44,854 bases of DNA, from contig NZ_AWNH01000092.1 in assembly GCF_000482245.1 (NCBI RefSeq), forward strand, positions 1 to 44,854. Direction: 5' to 3'. A model generated the notes under the pieces. It worked only from the letters and a program-made list of their open reading frames with translations, did not search any database and was not told where the DNA came from. This DNA comes from Leptolyngbya sp. Heron Island J. GTDB taxonomy: Bacteria; Cyanobacteriota; Cyanobacteriia; Phormidesmidales; Phormidesmidaceae. Positions 1 through 9,186 of the stretch are shown in pieces. Made by a program: the position numbers and the translations under genes. How positions within the stretch are numbered: position 1 is the stretch's first letter; each line of letters opens with the position of its first letter.

Positions 1-23
1 GGGCGCATCTGAAGGTTCGGGGA
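1..23 (+). repeat. Left terminal inverted repeat of the ISKra4-like element
   Basis: It begins GGGCGCATCT and ends GGTTCGGGGA. It matches the reverse complement of 1479-1501 at 20 of 23 positions, with mismatches at positions 11 to 13. Confidence 0.8.
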
Positions 24-104
24 ACCGGTAAACCCAATTTGCGAGAATAGAAGTAGAAAAAAGGCTGCCCGAACCTGGGCAAGCCCTCATAAAAACTCAC
101 TTCT

Positions 105-1493
105 ATGTTAGCGTCTCCCTCAAAGGAGTGTCCTGACCCATTAGACTGGTCAGGTCTCTTCGACCGTCTTCAAAAGAGTCAAACCCTGGCCGCTATTGTC
201 TTGTGTGCGTGGCACATCGGGCTATATGTTGCCCGTACCTTGGTAGAACAACAGCTGAACGACCGAGCTCAGGTCCCGACTGCGTGGGGAACCTGTTCTG
301 TGTGTGGTCATCGCTTGCATAGTAAAGGCTTCGCCGCGCGTCAAATGTTAACGCTGGTTGGTCAAGTGCACTGGCGACGACGGGTGGGGCGATGCCCTCA
401 AGGGTGCCGAGGCAGTCAATCGATTCCTTTCGATACGGCCTTGGGCATTGATGCGTATCAGCAAACATCCGTAGAGTTGGTGCGTCTGGGCTGCTTGCTA
501 GCGGTCTTTGTTCCCTTTGAGTTAGCCACCTGGCTGTTATCCCAACTGAGTGGACTCCACGTCAGTGATGATAGTCTGTGGCAGTGGGTACAACACTATG
601 GACAACAAGCCATGGGGCAGTGGACGCAGGAGGTTGAACGCTGGCAGCACGGTCACGCACCACCCCGTGAATCTTTGAGTGATGAGGTGGCGGCCATGCC
701 GTTGTTAATTGCGGCAGATGGGGTCACTGTCCCCCTGCGACCACAGTCAGGAACACCCCGAGGAAAGACTCGCTGGCGTGAGGTCAAAGTCGCCCTGCTT
801 GCTCGATTGAGTCATCGTCTCAATCGAAATGGTAAATCGGTCACTCGGTTGCAACAGCGGCGATTAGTAGCAGTGTTGGGAGATCTTGAGAGCCTCAAAC
901 CTCGCTTGCAATTAGAAGCTGTTCGACAAGGGATTGAAACTGCGCCTCACGTGGTTTGGTTGAGTGATGGGGCCAGGGGCTTTTGGCGATTGTTCGACAC
1001 CTGCTTTGCTCACATGGCCACCGGCATTCTGGATTTTTATCATGCCGCTGCCCATCTCTGGCAAGCGGCTGAGGCTTATCATGATGGCAACCCAGCACGC
1101 ACCCCACAGATGTGGTTCGAGCGACTGCGCCATCAGTTGCGCCATGGCTATGTACATCGCATTCTCGACGAGCTGCACTGGCTTATCCGCTCACCCAATA
1201 CTGCCGCCTCAACAAAACCCATTCTGCAGAGAGTTCACAACTATTTCAAGACGCATCAAGCGCATGTTCAGTATCGTTTGTTTAAGCACCAGGGGCTACC
1301 GATAGGCTCTGGTATGGTTGAAAGTGCCTGTAAATGGCTGATTCAGCAACGGTTTAAAGGCGTGGGGATGCGCTGGAGTGAGCCGGGCCTCAATCATCTA
1401 CTCGCGCTGAGAGTTGCTTGGGTCAATCAGCGATTTGACGCTCTCTTCGCTCAACACTCTTTGGCATTACCTTGCATCTCCCCGAACCGCTAG
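105..1493 (+). CDS. ISKra4-like family transposase
   Basis: The product (462 aa) would catalyse movement of the surrounding element. Near the N-terminus (about residues 65-105) it has paired cysteine motifs, CSVCG and CPQGC, that look like a zinc ribbon for binding the IS ends. The central part carries SDGARGFW followed by an FYHAAAHLW stretch, and the C-terminal part has GSGMVESACKW followed by QRFKG.GMRWS. This arrangement is typical of ISKra4-type transposases. The gene fills almost the whole element and its stop lies inside the right inverted repeat. There is no clear Shine-Dalgarno before the ATG at 105. The frame is intact, so the copy could be active. Family placement is by motif recall and a relative such as ISLre2 is not fully excluded. 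Confidence 0.8.
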   Translation: MLASPSKECPDPLDWSGLFDRLQKSQTLAAIVLCAWHIGLYVARTLVEQQLNDRAQVPTAWGTCSVCGHRLHSKGFAARQMLTLVGQVHWRRRVGRCPQGCRGSQSIPFDTALGIDAYQQTSVELVRLGCLLAVFVPFELATWLLSQLSGLHVSDDSLWQWVQHYGQQAMGQWTQEVERWQHGHAPPRESLSDEVAAMPLLIAADGVTVPLRPQSGTPRGKTRWREVKVALLARLSHRLNRNGKSVTRLQQRRLVAVLGDLESLKPRLQLEAVRQGIETAPHVVWLSDGARGFWRLFDTCFAHMATGILDFYHAAAHLWQAAEAYHDGNPARTPQMWFERLRHQLRHGYVHRILDELHWLIRSPNTAASTKPILQRVHNYFKTHQAHVQYRLFKHQGLPIGSGMVESACKWLIQQRFKGVGMRWSEPGLNHLLALRVAWVNQRFDALFAQHSLALPCISPNR

Positions 1494-1501
1494 ATGCGCC
1501 C
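1479..1501 (-). repeat. Right terminal inverted repeat of the ISKra4-like element
   Basis: On the minus strand it reads GGGCGCATCT, then three mismatched bases, then GGTTCGGGGA. It overlaps the end of the transposase gene and marks the junction with the interrupted gene that starts at 1502. Confidence 0.8.
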
Positions 1502-2763
1502 TTGTTAATGATGAAGAGGTTGCAACTATTTCTTCTCGGCCAGATGAATTTGCAGGATATGTCCCAGTTATGCCTATTGTAGAGGCGTTGGGAGGAACAT
1601 ATATTTGGGATAAAGCGACTCAAACTGTTATTGTTGAACAACAAGATGAGATGGTCATAACGTTTAGAGTGGGGGATCTAAATGTTATCCGAAATGGATA
1701 TCCACTTCGTATTCGTGAATCCCCCCAAATGATTGATGATCAGATTTGGGTGCCTGGATATAACTGGCTACCAGGGAGTGCTATATCTAGGATGTTTGAT
1801 GTTGATTATGCCAACTGGGATCAGTCTGAGAAAGTATATCGAATCTATCGATTCCCTGAACCTGACCAGTTTCAGACCGATTTAGAAGATGCGGCTGTCG
1901 CAGCGGTGAAGCAGTATCTTCAGGCACAGCAAATTAAACTGACAAGATCTCCATCGGAATTGTCTCAATCACCACAGGACATTCTCATTGAGAGTGTACA
2001 GCAGCTTTCAGAGTCGGATACAGTTTACAATGGCTTGGTAAAGGTAGTTGTTAGCTTTTCAACAACCTATCAGCCTATACCTGAAGAGACTTGGTTGTTC
2101 AGCCAATCAGGAGAGAAACAATATGAGCATAGCTATTTCCTCCGATTTAGAGAAGGTGAGCCTCATCTTGAACTAATTTCAGAGCAATCAGATCGAACTG
2201 GACTCGGTGCTCCCATTCCGCTTTTAGATGAATCTGATTTTTCTCGAATTACCGACGATTGGGAAGAAGAGAATTTTTATTCCCTTCCCGCGCTATTGAA
2301 GATACTTGACCATATGGTTACAGAAGTAGACCGTCCAAGTTTTTCGGAACTATTGACTAGAGTCACTACACAGAACTTGTTTCATCTATCAGAATTGGAT
2401 GACGAAGTGATATTTAGCTATTTTTCTGAGTCTGTTAAAAGTAGTCCAGAATGGGAGATATTTCTGGAGCTAGAGAACTCTAAAAATCCTACCTTTACAG
2501 TTCTGAGTGCATCTTCAATGGAAGACCAAATTACTGCAACTATTCTTGGCAACTGGACTGTAGATAGTGTAAACATGAGGCCTATTCTGTTTAATATTGA
2601 GTTATCTCAGAATAACAAGATTTGGAAAATTACTCACATGGAAAATATTCGTCAATATGAGAATATCTATAATCTAATGATGCTAGAGCCTCAGCTCTAT
2701 GAAGAAATTGTTGAACAGTTTGTTTTTAGGAAAGAAACGGATATTTCTCCTTTCTACTTATAA
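1502..2763 (+). pseudogene. 5'-truncated stalk-domain (copper amine oxidase N-like) protein
   Basis: The reading frame continues from the IS end to a stop at 2763, giving about 420 host-derived residues. The first 60 or so resemble the copper amine oxidase N-terminal/stalk domain: VPVMPIVEALGG, then YIWDKATQTVIV, then a second unit with IDDQIWVPG. This domain usually sits in exported cell-envelope proteins. The rest is acidic and unrecognised, with predicted mixed alpha/beta character. The native start and any signal peptide are missing because the IS replaced or separated them. An ATG inside the IS (1414) is in frame and would add 29 IS-derived residues, so a hybrid protein without an export signal is possible. 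Treat as a disrupted gene. Confidence 0.7.
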
Positions 2764-2791
2764 TCTCAGGCAATATGTGTCAGAGGCATGA

Positions 2792-2941
2792 GATTTATGG
2801 GGAGAGCGGGCTATACGCTCGGCAGCTAATCTAACTCGACAAGACGGGGAAGATTTTTTAGCACTTGCCCCGCAGGTACCGATTAAAACAGAAGTGCAGG
2901 CATTTCCATTAAAGCAAGCAATCGCAGCGAGCGGATATTAG
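2792..2941 (+). pseudogene. Fossil of a zinc alcohol dehydrogenase C-terminus
   Basis: About 49 codons without a start read like the last part of an AdhP-type zinc alcohol dehydrogenase: LWGERAIRSAANLTRQDGE, then FLALAPQVPIKTEVQAFPL and a stop at 2939-2941. In that family this segment lies in the final helix and strand of the catalytic domain. No Rossmann fold or zinc site remains upstream. It is a relic left by deletion, directly abutting another relic. The identification rests on remembered family consensus. Confidence 0.6.
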
Positions 2942-3021
2942 ATCTGCCTTTGGCTGTAATCACAAAACCTTGGATTGAAACAACATGACTCAAAGATATT
3001 CTCATTTTATCCGGAAGGTAG
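2941..3021 (+). pseudogene. Fossil of an AI-2E family permease C-terminus
   Basis: This frame reads LPLAVITKPWIETT, stop, LKDILILS, stop. It aligns with the end of the intact AI-2E family permease at 9187-10236 (LPLAVVTKTWLEEAWIKDIL). The tryptophan codon expected in the paralogue has become TGA. Only the tail survives, immediately after the alcohol dehydrogenase relic and 9 bases before the 3' end of the minus-strand histidine kinase. Confidence 0.55.
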
Positions 3022-3029
3022 CTAGTTAC

Positions 3030-5561
3030 TCATTCGGGAGTACGAAGTACCTTGTGTAAAGTGTTGAGCAAAGACTCGGTAGCATAGGGCTTGAGTAAAA
3101 ACGACTCGACATCAGTGCTGAGGGTGTTGGCTAGATTACTATCCGAAGGCAAGCCACTAGTGGCAATAATCTTTACCTGAGGCTTCATTTTTTGTAAGGT
3201 TTTGATAGCAGTGGGGCCATTCATCTGGGGCATCATCATATCCATTAAGACCACTGCAATATCTTGTTGGTGTTCAGCAAAGGTAGCGATCGCATCAATC
3301 CCATCATAGGCTGTTAAGACTTCGTAATGATAGGTTTCTAACCATCGTTTAGTCACCTCACGAATAGGAGCTTCATCATCTACCACCAAGATTAACTCCC
3401 CTTGCCCCTGAGGTAAGTTCTCTTCAACAGTGGGTAACGTCTCAGACGCCTCAGACGCTGGCAGGTAAATCTGAAATCGACTACCTCGGTCAACTTCACT
3501 GTAAATCTTTAAAAATCCACCGTGGCTTTTAACAATGCTGATAGCGGTAGAGAGTCCCAATCCGGTACCTTGACCCAATTCTTTTGTTGTAAAAAAGGGA
3601 TCAAAAATCTGATCGATGATGTTTGGTGAAATGCCGTCCCCGGTATCCTCTACGCTAATGATTAAGTAAGAGCCCACATTGGCCTCTAAGTTCACCCGAG
3701 CATAGTTGTCATCGGCATGAAAATTTTGGGCCACTACGGTCAGCTTTCCTCCATTGGGCATAGCATCCCGAGCGTTTACACAGAGGTTCATCAATACCTG
3801 ATGAAGCTGGGTCGCATCTCCATAAATGGTCCAGAGGTTTGGCTCAAGTCGGCTATTAATGCTAATCGATTTAGGAAATGTTTGTTTGGCTATTTGTAGC
3901 ACCTCTCGAATTAGATGCTTGATCTGTAGTGCGCCGCGTTCTCCTTCTAGACCCCGTGAGAACGAGAGCACCTGGCTGACCATATCAACCCCGCGCTGGG
4001 TACTCGATTGCAGCACCTCAATCAACTGCAGTGCCTGGGTATTATCTGGGCGAATGAGCATCGGTAATAGCTTGGCAACTCCTAAAATTGGTGTCAGGAT
4101 GTTGTTTAAGTCGTGGGCGATGCCGCCTGCCAGGGTGCCAATGCTTTCTAGACGTTGGGCACGTAAGAACTGCCGCTCTAGCTGTTTTTTGTCGGTGATG
4201 TCTGTATTGACAACCAAGATTGACTGGGGATAGCCTGTATCCTCTTGCATGAGGGTCCAGCGGCTTGCGACTGTGATTTCTTGACCAGTTTTGGTCACCT
4301 GCTGGAGTTCTCCTTGCCACTGCCCTGTCTGCTTGAGTGTTGTTTGGATATCTTCAAATTCAGGCAGTGACTTACGATAGATTAGCTGATTAATGGTTTG
4401 TCCCAGGGCCTCGTCTACGGTCCACCCATATAAGCGTTCAGCGCCGCGATTCCAAAAGAGAATTTGTTGCTCAGGACCACGCACCATAATCGCATCAGTC
4501 GTTACATCCAGCAAAGCTGCTTGCGCCCGGATTGTTTGTTCGGCCTGTTGGCGCTCATGCTCCTTTGTGTCAAGTTCCTGTTCTAACTGGATAGTACAGT
4601 TCTGCAGCAGTCGGAGATTTTCTGTTTCTAACTCCGTCAGTTTATGTTGTAGCAGTTCTAAAATACCGTACATCTCCAATGGATCGAGTATCCTCAGAAT
4701 ATCTGTTTGAGTGATAACCCCCCGCAGCTCTCCCTGGTGGCTGGCTACTACCAAGCGTCGGACCAAGTGCGCCTGCATCTGCTGATGCACAGCCCAGAGT
4801 GAATCGTCTGGGTCCACCAGAAATAACGGGGTGCTCATGACTGCTTGCACCTCTAGTTGTTCTAGGTTGAATTCCATCATCCGAAACTGGACAATATCTC
4901 GCTCTGTAAGAATGCCAATCGGAAAGAGCTGCAAAGACTCTTTATCCTTATCCGAGGCCTGGCATGCTTCTGTAATCACAACGCAACTGGTCTGATGCTC
5001 GGCCATCAGCTGAGCTAGCTCCATCACAGAGCTGGTGGGTGGTGCATGAATGACTTGTGTGCTCATCACCTCCTGAACTGACCGGATTCTCAGCAAATCA
5101 CTGGGTTCTAAGATTTCACGAATACTACGAAGCGTGACAATACCCAGGAGCTGGTCTTGTTCATCTAAAATCGGTAGATGACGAATCCGATGCTCACGAA
5201 TCAGATTCAAGGCGACAAAAATGTCTTGATTGCCTGTTATTTTGAGCGAGATTACCGACTGGGTCATGACGTCGGCAATGGTTAGATCGTCCTGTATCCT
5301 CCCATTGGCGATTAGAGTGACCACATCTCGCTCGGTAAAGATACCTAATAATTGCCCATCCATCATGATGAGGACACAACTCGACTGTTTGGCCTTAGCC
5401 GCAGGAGGCTGCGTCTCCGTTGCCGGTTCACCAAAGTTGCAATGGTTAACCCAAGCCTGATTCATCAACCTGATGACCTCAGCAAGCGACGTAGATGGTT
5501 CGACAATCAGGGGCTCAGAATCAATTGCCTGTGACAGCATAAGGGGGGCGGGATTGCTCAT
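3030..5561 (-). CDS. CBS-PAS hybrid histidine kinase with receiver domain
   Basis: Predicted soluble sensor kinase (843 aa) with no membrane segment. Order: two CBS pairs (about residues 15-155 and 160-310), a coiled coil (315-365), one PAS domain (365-480), a HisKA helix with phospho-acceptor His483 in HDLNN, and a HATPase domain with N box (NLCVNARDAMPNGG), VEDTGDGI and GTGLGLS. A C-terminal receiver follows with phospho-acceptor Asp774 (LMDMMMP) and the VDDE acidic pocket. CBS pairs usually bind adenine nucleotides or related ligands, so the kinase may sense energy state (inference). Autophosphorylation at His483 could pass to Asp774 and then to an unknown phosphotransfer protein. No output regulator is adjacent. 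The start at 5561 gives a full first CBS motif. Confidence 0.9.
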   Translation of the reverse strand: MSNPAPLMLSQAIDSEPLIVEPSTSLAEVIRLMNQAWVNHCNFGEPATETQPPAAKAKQSSCVLIMMDGQLLGIFTERDVVTLIANGRIQDDLTIADVMTQSVISLKITGNQDIFVALNLIREHRIRHLPILDEQDQLLGIVTLRSIREILEPSDLLRIRSVQEVMSTQVIHAPPTSSVMELAQLMAEHQTSCVVITEACQASDKDKESLQLFPIGILTERDIVQFRMMEFNLEQLEVQAVMSTPLFLVDPDDSLWAVHQQMQAHLVRRLVVASHQGELRGVITQTDILRILDPLEMYGILELLQHKLTELETENLRLLQNCTIQLEQELDTKEHERQQAEQTIRAQAALLDVTTDAIMVRGPEQQILFWNRGAERLYGWTVDEALGQTINQLIYRKSLPEFEDIQTTLKQTGQWQGELQQVTKTGQEITVASRWTLMQEDTGYPQSILVVNTDITDKKQLERQFLRAQRLESIGTLAGGIAHDLNNILTPILGVAKLLPMLIRPDNTQALQLIEVLQSSTQRGVDMVSQVLSFSRGLEGERGALQIKHLIREVLQIAKQTFPKSISINSRLEPNLWTIYGDATQLHQVLMNLCVNARDAMPNGGKLTVVAQNFHADDNYARVNLEANVGSYLIISVEDTGDGISPNIIDQIFDPFFTTKELGQGTGLGLSTAISIVKSHGGFLKIYSEVDRGSRFQIYLPASEASETLPTVEENLPQGQGELILVVDDEAPIREVTKRWLETYHYEVLTAYDGIDAIATFAEHQQDIAVVLMDMMMPQMNGPTAIKTLQKMKPQVKIIATSGLPSDSNLANTLSTDVESFLLKPYATESLLNTLHKVLRTPE

Positions 5562-5896
5562 TGGCTCAAGAAGAAGGTTTAAGAGGACTCGAGTCGATGG
5601 GGCTGAGCGGTTGAGTTAGCCTAGGGGCATCTCAGAGTTGCGTCATTGCAGATAAGGTCTACTCTGGTTAATGTCCTGCTTGGATCATAGGTAAGGGCAT
5701 AGTAAGCTGAGGAAGCAGCACGTTTAGAGCATGTTTGGACGTTGAATCCTGGAGATGGATAACGTTTGCTCTAGCTAGAGTTTGTCTATATGCGTTGAAA
5801 AAATAAATTCACATGAATCCGGATTTACATAACTTATCTTAAGTAATCCTACATAGTTCAGAGGAAGAGTGTAAGGATATTAAGTTTTCTGAAAAA
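5562..5896. other. Upstream region of the CBS hybrid kinase
   Basis: About 335 bases with no convincing gene. The stretch would hold the promoter of the minus-strand kinase. The part near 5770-5880 is AT-rich. No operator-like palindrome stood out. Confidence 0.4.
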
Positions 5897-6227
5897 TTAG
5901 ATCCAATAAGGACAATTGAGTTCTAGTGAGTTGATTGGCAGAGTGAAATCACAACAGCTGCCTTCACCAAGGATGCTCTCGACTCAGATTTTGCCACCAT
6001 GCTGCTCGATAATTTGGCAACAGATGGCAAGGCCCAGACCAGCTCCACCTTTTGGGCGAGTATCTGAGAAGTCTACGCTAATCGGTGCTAAGGATATAGC
6101 TGGTTTTAGCTTGATGCATTTGTGCGATCGCATCCTCAAGCGGTGTATCAGCCGTCACTGTTAGTGGTGCAGAGATAACAGTTCGGTCTGCTAATGGAGT
6201 TATATCTGGAGATAACGAAGCAGAGTA
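5897..6227 (-). pseudogene. Fossil of a CBS-domain histidine kinase (deleted and frameshifted)
   Basis: On the minus strand, 6227 to about 6085 reads SPDITPLADRTVISAPLTVT, then ADTPLEDAIAQMHQ, which is the start of a CBS domain, and ends in a stop. In another frame the next part reads VDFSDTRPKGGAGLGLAICC, then QIIEQHGGKI, a stop where Trp is expected, VESILGEGS and FTLP. This is the G2 box and C-terminus of a HATPase domain. The middle of the gene (rest of CBS, PAS/GAF, HisKA) is missing, so this is a kinase gene joined by an internal deletion and then decayed. It lies upstream of, and in the same orientation as, the intact CBS kinase but is not a simple copy of it. Confidence 0.65.
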
Positions 6228-6363
6228 CTACTCGCTATTTCCTAGGTTGTTGAAGATTAGATTGAGGGTGTTTCTTTTTTTGTATCGTTGGCTACTAGTG
6301 ATTAAACCTAAGATGTTTAATCATGTCCTTGCTGATTCGAAACGGACTGACGAGGCTACTCTA

Positions 6364-7326
6364 TTAGTTAGGTTCTTCATTCACACAATGCCCTGCGTTG
6401 TTGAGCTTTGCCAGCTGCTCGTCAGACAAGGTCAAGTCTAACGCTCCCAGATTCTCTTGCATATGTTCGGGGCGACCACCTGAGAAAACAGGTATCAGTG
6501 GTGGTTGACGATGCATCATCCAGGCCAGTACAACTTGATTTGCGGTGGCATTCAGTTCCTGGGTAACTTCCTGTAATGCCGTCATCCGGGCCTCCATGTC
6601 TGGCCCAGCATAGGTTTTGGGTATGGGGCGATCAGAGCGGACATAGGCTCCTCGTAGGAGTGGAGTATAGGGCAGCATACTTTTTCCCCGAGCATCACCA
6701 TAACTCATCAGGTTTGCATTGATGAGGCGCTGATCGCCAAAGTCTGCACCGGGATTTGGGCGAAGGTAAGTAAATCGCTGTTCAATACAGGTAAATCCAC
6801 TCCAACCTTGAGCAGATGCGATCGCATCTGCATCTGCCAAACGCCAAGCTCGATAATTGCTTGCTCCGACAAATCGAACCTTACCAGCTTTCACCAATGT
6901 GTGAAATGCCTCAAGCGTTTCCTCCAGAGGTGTGTGCGGGTCATCTTTGTGAGCATAGTAGAGATCCAGATGGTCGATGCCTAATCGCTTCAGACTATTG
7001 TCGCATTCAGAAATAATGGTTGATGCTGCTAGACCATCAGGCACTTCTCCATAACCAAATCCAACTTTACTGGCAATGAAGAGATCATTTCGGTTGCCTC
7101 GTTCTCGCAGCCAGCGCCCAACCACAATTTCGCTTTCGCCACCCTTACCCTGGGCACTCCATTGATTGTAACTGTTGCCCGTGTCAATAAACATGCCCCC
7201 AGCTTCCCGGTATAGATCCATCAGCTGGGCCGATTGTTCATAAGTGTTAAGGGTGCCAAATCGCAGCGTTCCCAAGCATAAACAACTAACTTCAATTTCT
7301 GTCTGGCTTAACTGAACTTTTTTCAT
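6364..7326 (-). CDS. Aldo/keto reductase
   Basis: NAD(P)H-dependent oxidoreductase of the AKR superfamily (320 aa, TIM barrel, cytosolic). The catalytic tetrad is readable: Asp48 and Tyr53 in FIDTGNSY, Lys87 in ASKVGFG and His126 in LYYAHKDD. The SNYRAWRLADA segment and the NQVVLAWMMHR segment near the C-terminus are also typical. The substrate cannot be read from the sequence; related proteins reduce aldehydes or sugars. I take the ATG at 7326 (MKKVQLSQ) rather than the upstream TTG at 7338, because the family usually begins just before the first strand. No close partner gene exists: the region upstream is non-coding and the next gene diverges. Confidence 0.9.
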   Translation of the reverse strand: MKKVQLSQTEIEVSCLCLGTLRFGTLNTYEQSAQLMDLYREAGGMFIDTGNSYNQWSAQGKGGESEIVVGRWLRERGNRNDLFIASKVGFGYGEVPDGLAASTIISECDNSLKRLGIDHLDLYYAHKDDPHTPLEETLEAFHTLVKAGKVRFVGASNYRAWRLADADAIASAQGWSGFTCIEQRFTYLRPNPGADFGDQRLINANLMSYGDARGKSMLPYTPLLRGAYVRSDRPIPKTYAGPDMEARMTALQEVTQELNATANQVVLAWMMHRQPPLIPVFSGGRPEHMQENLGALDLTLSDEQLAKLNNAGHCVNEEPN

Positions 7327-7768
7327 GGTAATTCCCAAAACTACAGATTGATTACGGTGTAAGCAATGGAAACAAGATATTACTCTGAGAATTCTTGTCT
7401 CTGATACAGCCTGTTGTTCTGATAAGCTCCTAAGGATAAAAGATATAGATTAGAACAATGTTGTAGTGACCTTTACTGTTAAGTTGTTTTTTTATTTGTC
7501 TAAATCCTTTTAGCTGTGCAAAGACAACCAACTATAGGAGAGCCTCACTGAGCATAGTGGTGATTTCCATCTTTTAAGACTAGAGAATAACTATGAGGAT
7601 TTTGTGAATTACCTGGAACACACCCTCACAAGTTTCTCAAATTATTGTCTTAGGTTTACTATGAAGGCGCATGGTTGAAATTGGTAAATTAACGTTGTTT
7701 AGTAAGCAAAATGCACAGGTCTCCAGGGTTGATTTGGGCATGATTGAACTAGATCCCTGTGATTATGC
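7327..7768. other. Divergent intergenic region, aldo/keto reductase / M50-like protease
   Basis: About 440 bases, AT-rich, with short T runs near 7487-7495. It must hold promoters for both flanking genes. I saw no protein-like frame, repeat or strong palindrome. Confidence 0.35.
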
Positions 7769-8590
7769 ATGCAGAGTGCAAATATTTACCCTAACGTCAT
7801 GCCGGATAACCTGAAATCTACCCCTCAATCTCGACGACGACAGGCAAAGCCGACATCACGCCCTCGTGCCCTAACTAGCGATGCCGTTGGGGCTTTAATC
7901 ACGGGTTTGGTGTTAGCGCTTCCCCTAGGGGGCATTGGATTACTGCGAACCTTGTTTTACGGGTTTGTCATTATGGTTCATGAGTTGGGCCATGCGATCG
8001 CATATTGGCTGTTTGGCTACCCTGCCGTTCCCAGCGTGAATTTACTCTTTGGCGGCGGCATTACTCTGGCAATGGGGCGTATTTGGCTGCTTGTCTGGCT
8101 GATTTTGGCTGGGCTGACCTATTTAATCTATCGCTATCGGCATTCGTCCAATGCCCTGAGTTGGCTGCTGGGCCTCACAGCGAGCTACAGTCTGGTTGCG
8201 TTCTCGCCCTGGCATAGTCGAATAATCTCTTATATGGGTCATGGAGCCGAGAATCTGACGATTGTTTTATGTCTGTATTTTGCGATGGGCGGTTATTTTT
8301 GCAAACTGGGAGGGGAACGGGCTATCTACGCCATGCTGGGATTTTTTACCTGGTTTGTCGACCTCCAATTTGCCTGGCAGATTATGCATGATGCTGCGAT
8401 GCGTGCAAACTACGTCAACGGCATTGGCGGCATGCTGGACAATGATTTTGTCACGCTGGCCAGTAGTTTAGGTATGGGTTTGGATGCGATCGCAACCTTT
8501 TTCTTATTCACTTCTCTAATTTGTCCTGTGGTTGCCTTTCTTCTCTACCGCTATGAACAACATTGGCAACAAGCCTTGAGAGGATTTTAG
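7769..8590 (+). CDS. M50-like integral membrane metalloprotease
   Basis: Hydrophobic 273-aa protein with about six to seven predicted membrane segments. A zinc-protease motif HELGH (His71, Glu72, His75) sits in the first hydrophobic segment (VIMVHELGHAIAYWLFGYP), which matches the membrane-embedded site-2 protease clan M50. The second conserved M50 motif (an LDG-type aspartate) is not obvious; Asp232 in the late segment MGLDAIATFF or an aspartate in the FVDLQF part could serve. The first 50 residues are basic and cytoplasmic (SRRRQAKPTSRPR). No PDZ domain is present. The gene starts a likely operon with the GNAT gene 34 bases downstream. The start could also be the ATG at 7799. Substrate unknown. 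Confidence 0.7.
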   Translation: MQSANIYPNVMPDNLKSTPQSRRRQAKPTSRPRALTSDAVGALITGLVLALPLGGIGLLRTLFYGFVIMVHELGHAIAYWLFGYPAVPSVNLLFGGGITLAMGRIWLLVWLILAGLTYLIYRYRHSSNALSWLLGLTASYSLVAFSPWHSRIISYMGHGAENLTIVLCLYFAMGGYFCKLGGERAIYAMLGFFTWFVDLQFAWQIMHDAAMRANYVNGIGGMLDNDFVTLASSLGMGLDAIATFFLFTSLICPVVAFLLYRYEQHWQQALRGF

Positions 8591-8624
8591 ACAATAGCGA
8601 ACTCCATAACCTTGAGGGGTAACG

Positions 8625-9158
8625 ATGATGAATATACGAGAGGCGTTGGCCTCAGAATTAGCGGATGTATTGATGGTCGAACAACTGGCATTTGGTCAGG
8701 ATGATGAGGCTAAGCTAGTGGAGGCATTACTCGAAGATCCCAGCGCCAAACCGATAGTATCCCTACTTGCTTTTAAGAAAAATCAAGCTGTAGGCCATAT
8801 TTTGTTTACCAAAGTTTATATAGCAGAAAGCGAAAACGCAGCCTCACTTTTAGCACCGTTGGCCATTGTGCCGGAGGCGCAGAAACAAGGAATTGGTGGC
8901 CGACTGATTGACCATGGATTACAAAAACTATCGCAGGCAGGCGTTGAGCTAGTCTTTGTGCTGGGTTATCCCAAGTATTATTCACGATTTGGGTTTAAGC
9001 CAGCCGGTGCTCTCGGCTTTGAGGCTCCCTATCCAATCCCAGAGCAAAATGCCGATGCCTGGATGGTTCAAGCACTACAGCCAAATATAATTGGTTCTGT
9101 CAGGGGTAAGGTCGTTTGCGCAGAGGTGCTCAATCAGCCCGAATATTGGCGAGAATAG
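8625..9158 (+). CDS. GNAT family N-acetyltransferase (COG3153-like)
   Basis: Predicted acetyl-CoA dependent N-acetyltransferase (177 aa, cytosolic). The acetyl-CoA binding motif A is visible as LAIVPEAQKQGIGGRLIDHG (about residues 82-102), followed by a motif B region VFVLGYPKYYSRFGFKPAG typical of the YhbS/COG3153 group. The ATG is preceded by a good ribosome site, GAGGGG. It sits 34 bases after the M50-like gene and 28 bases before the permease gene, so the three are probably co-transcribed. Acceptor substrate unknown. Confidence 0.85.
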   Translation: MMNIREALASELADVLMVEQLAFGQDDEAKLVEALLEDPSAKPIVSLLAFKKNQAVGHILFTKVYIAESENAASLLAPLAIVPEAQKQGIGGRLIDHGLQKLSQAGVELVFVLGYPKYYSRFGFKPAGALGFEAPYPIPEQNADAWMVQALQPNIIGSVRGKVVCAEVLNQPEYWRE

Positions 9159-9186
9159 TGAAACCTTCCTTAGCTAGAATTATGCT

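Larger units (their letters stand above)
1..1501 (+). mobile_element. Complete insertion sequence, ISKra4-like
   Basis: The element is bounded by imperfect 23-bp terminal inverted repeats (1-23 and 1479-1501, 20 of 23 positions matching, both starting GGGCGCATCT). It carries one transposase gene. The right end lies inside a coding region, so the insertion broke a host gene. The left flank is outside the window, so a target-site duplication cannot be tested. The right flank begins TTGTTAAT. The family is assigned from the transposase style, not from a database match. Confidence 0.8.
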
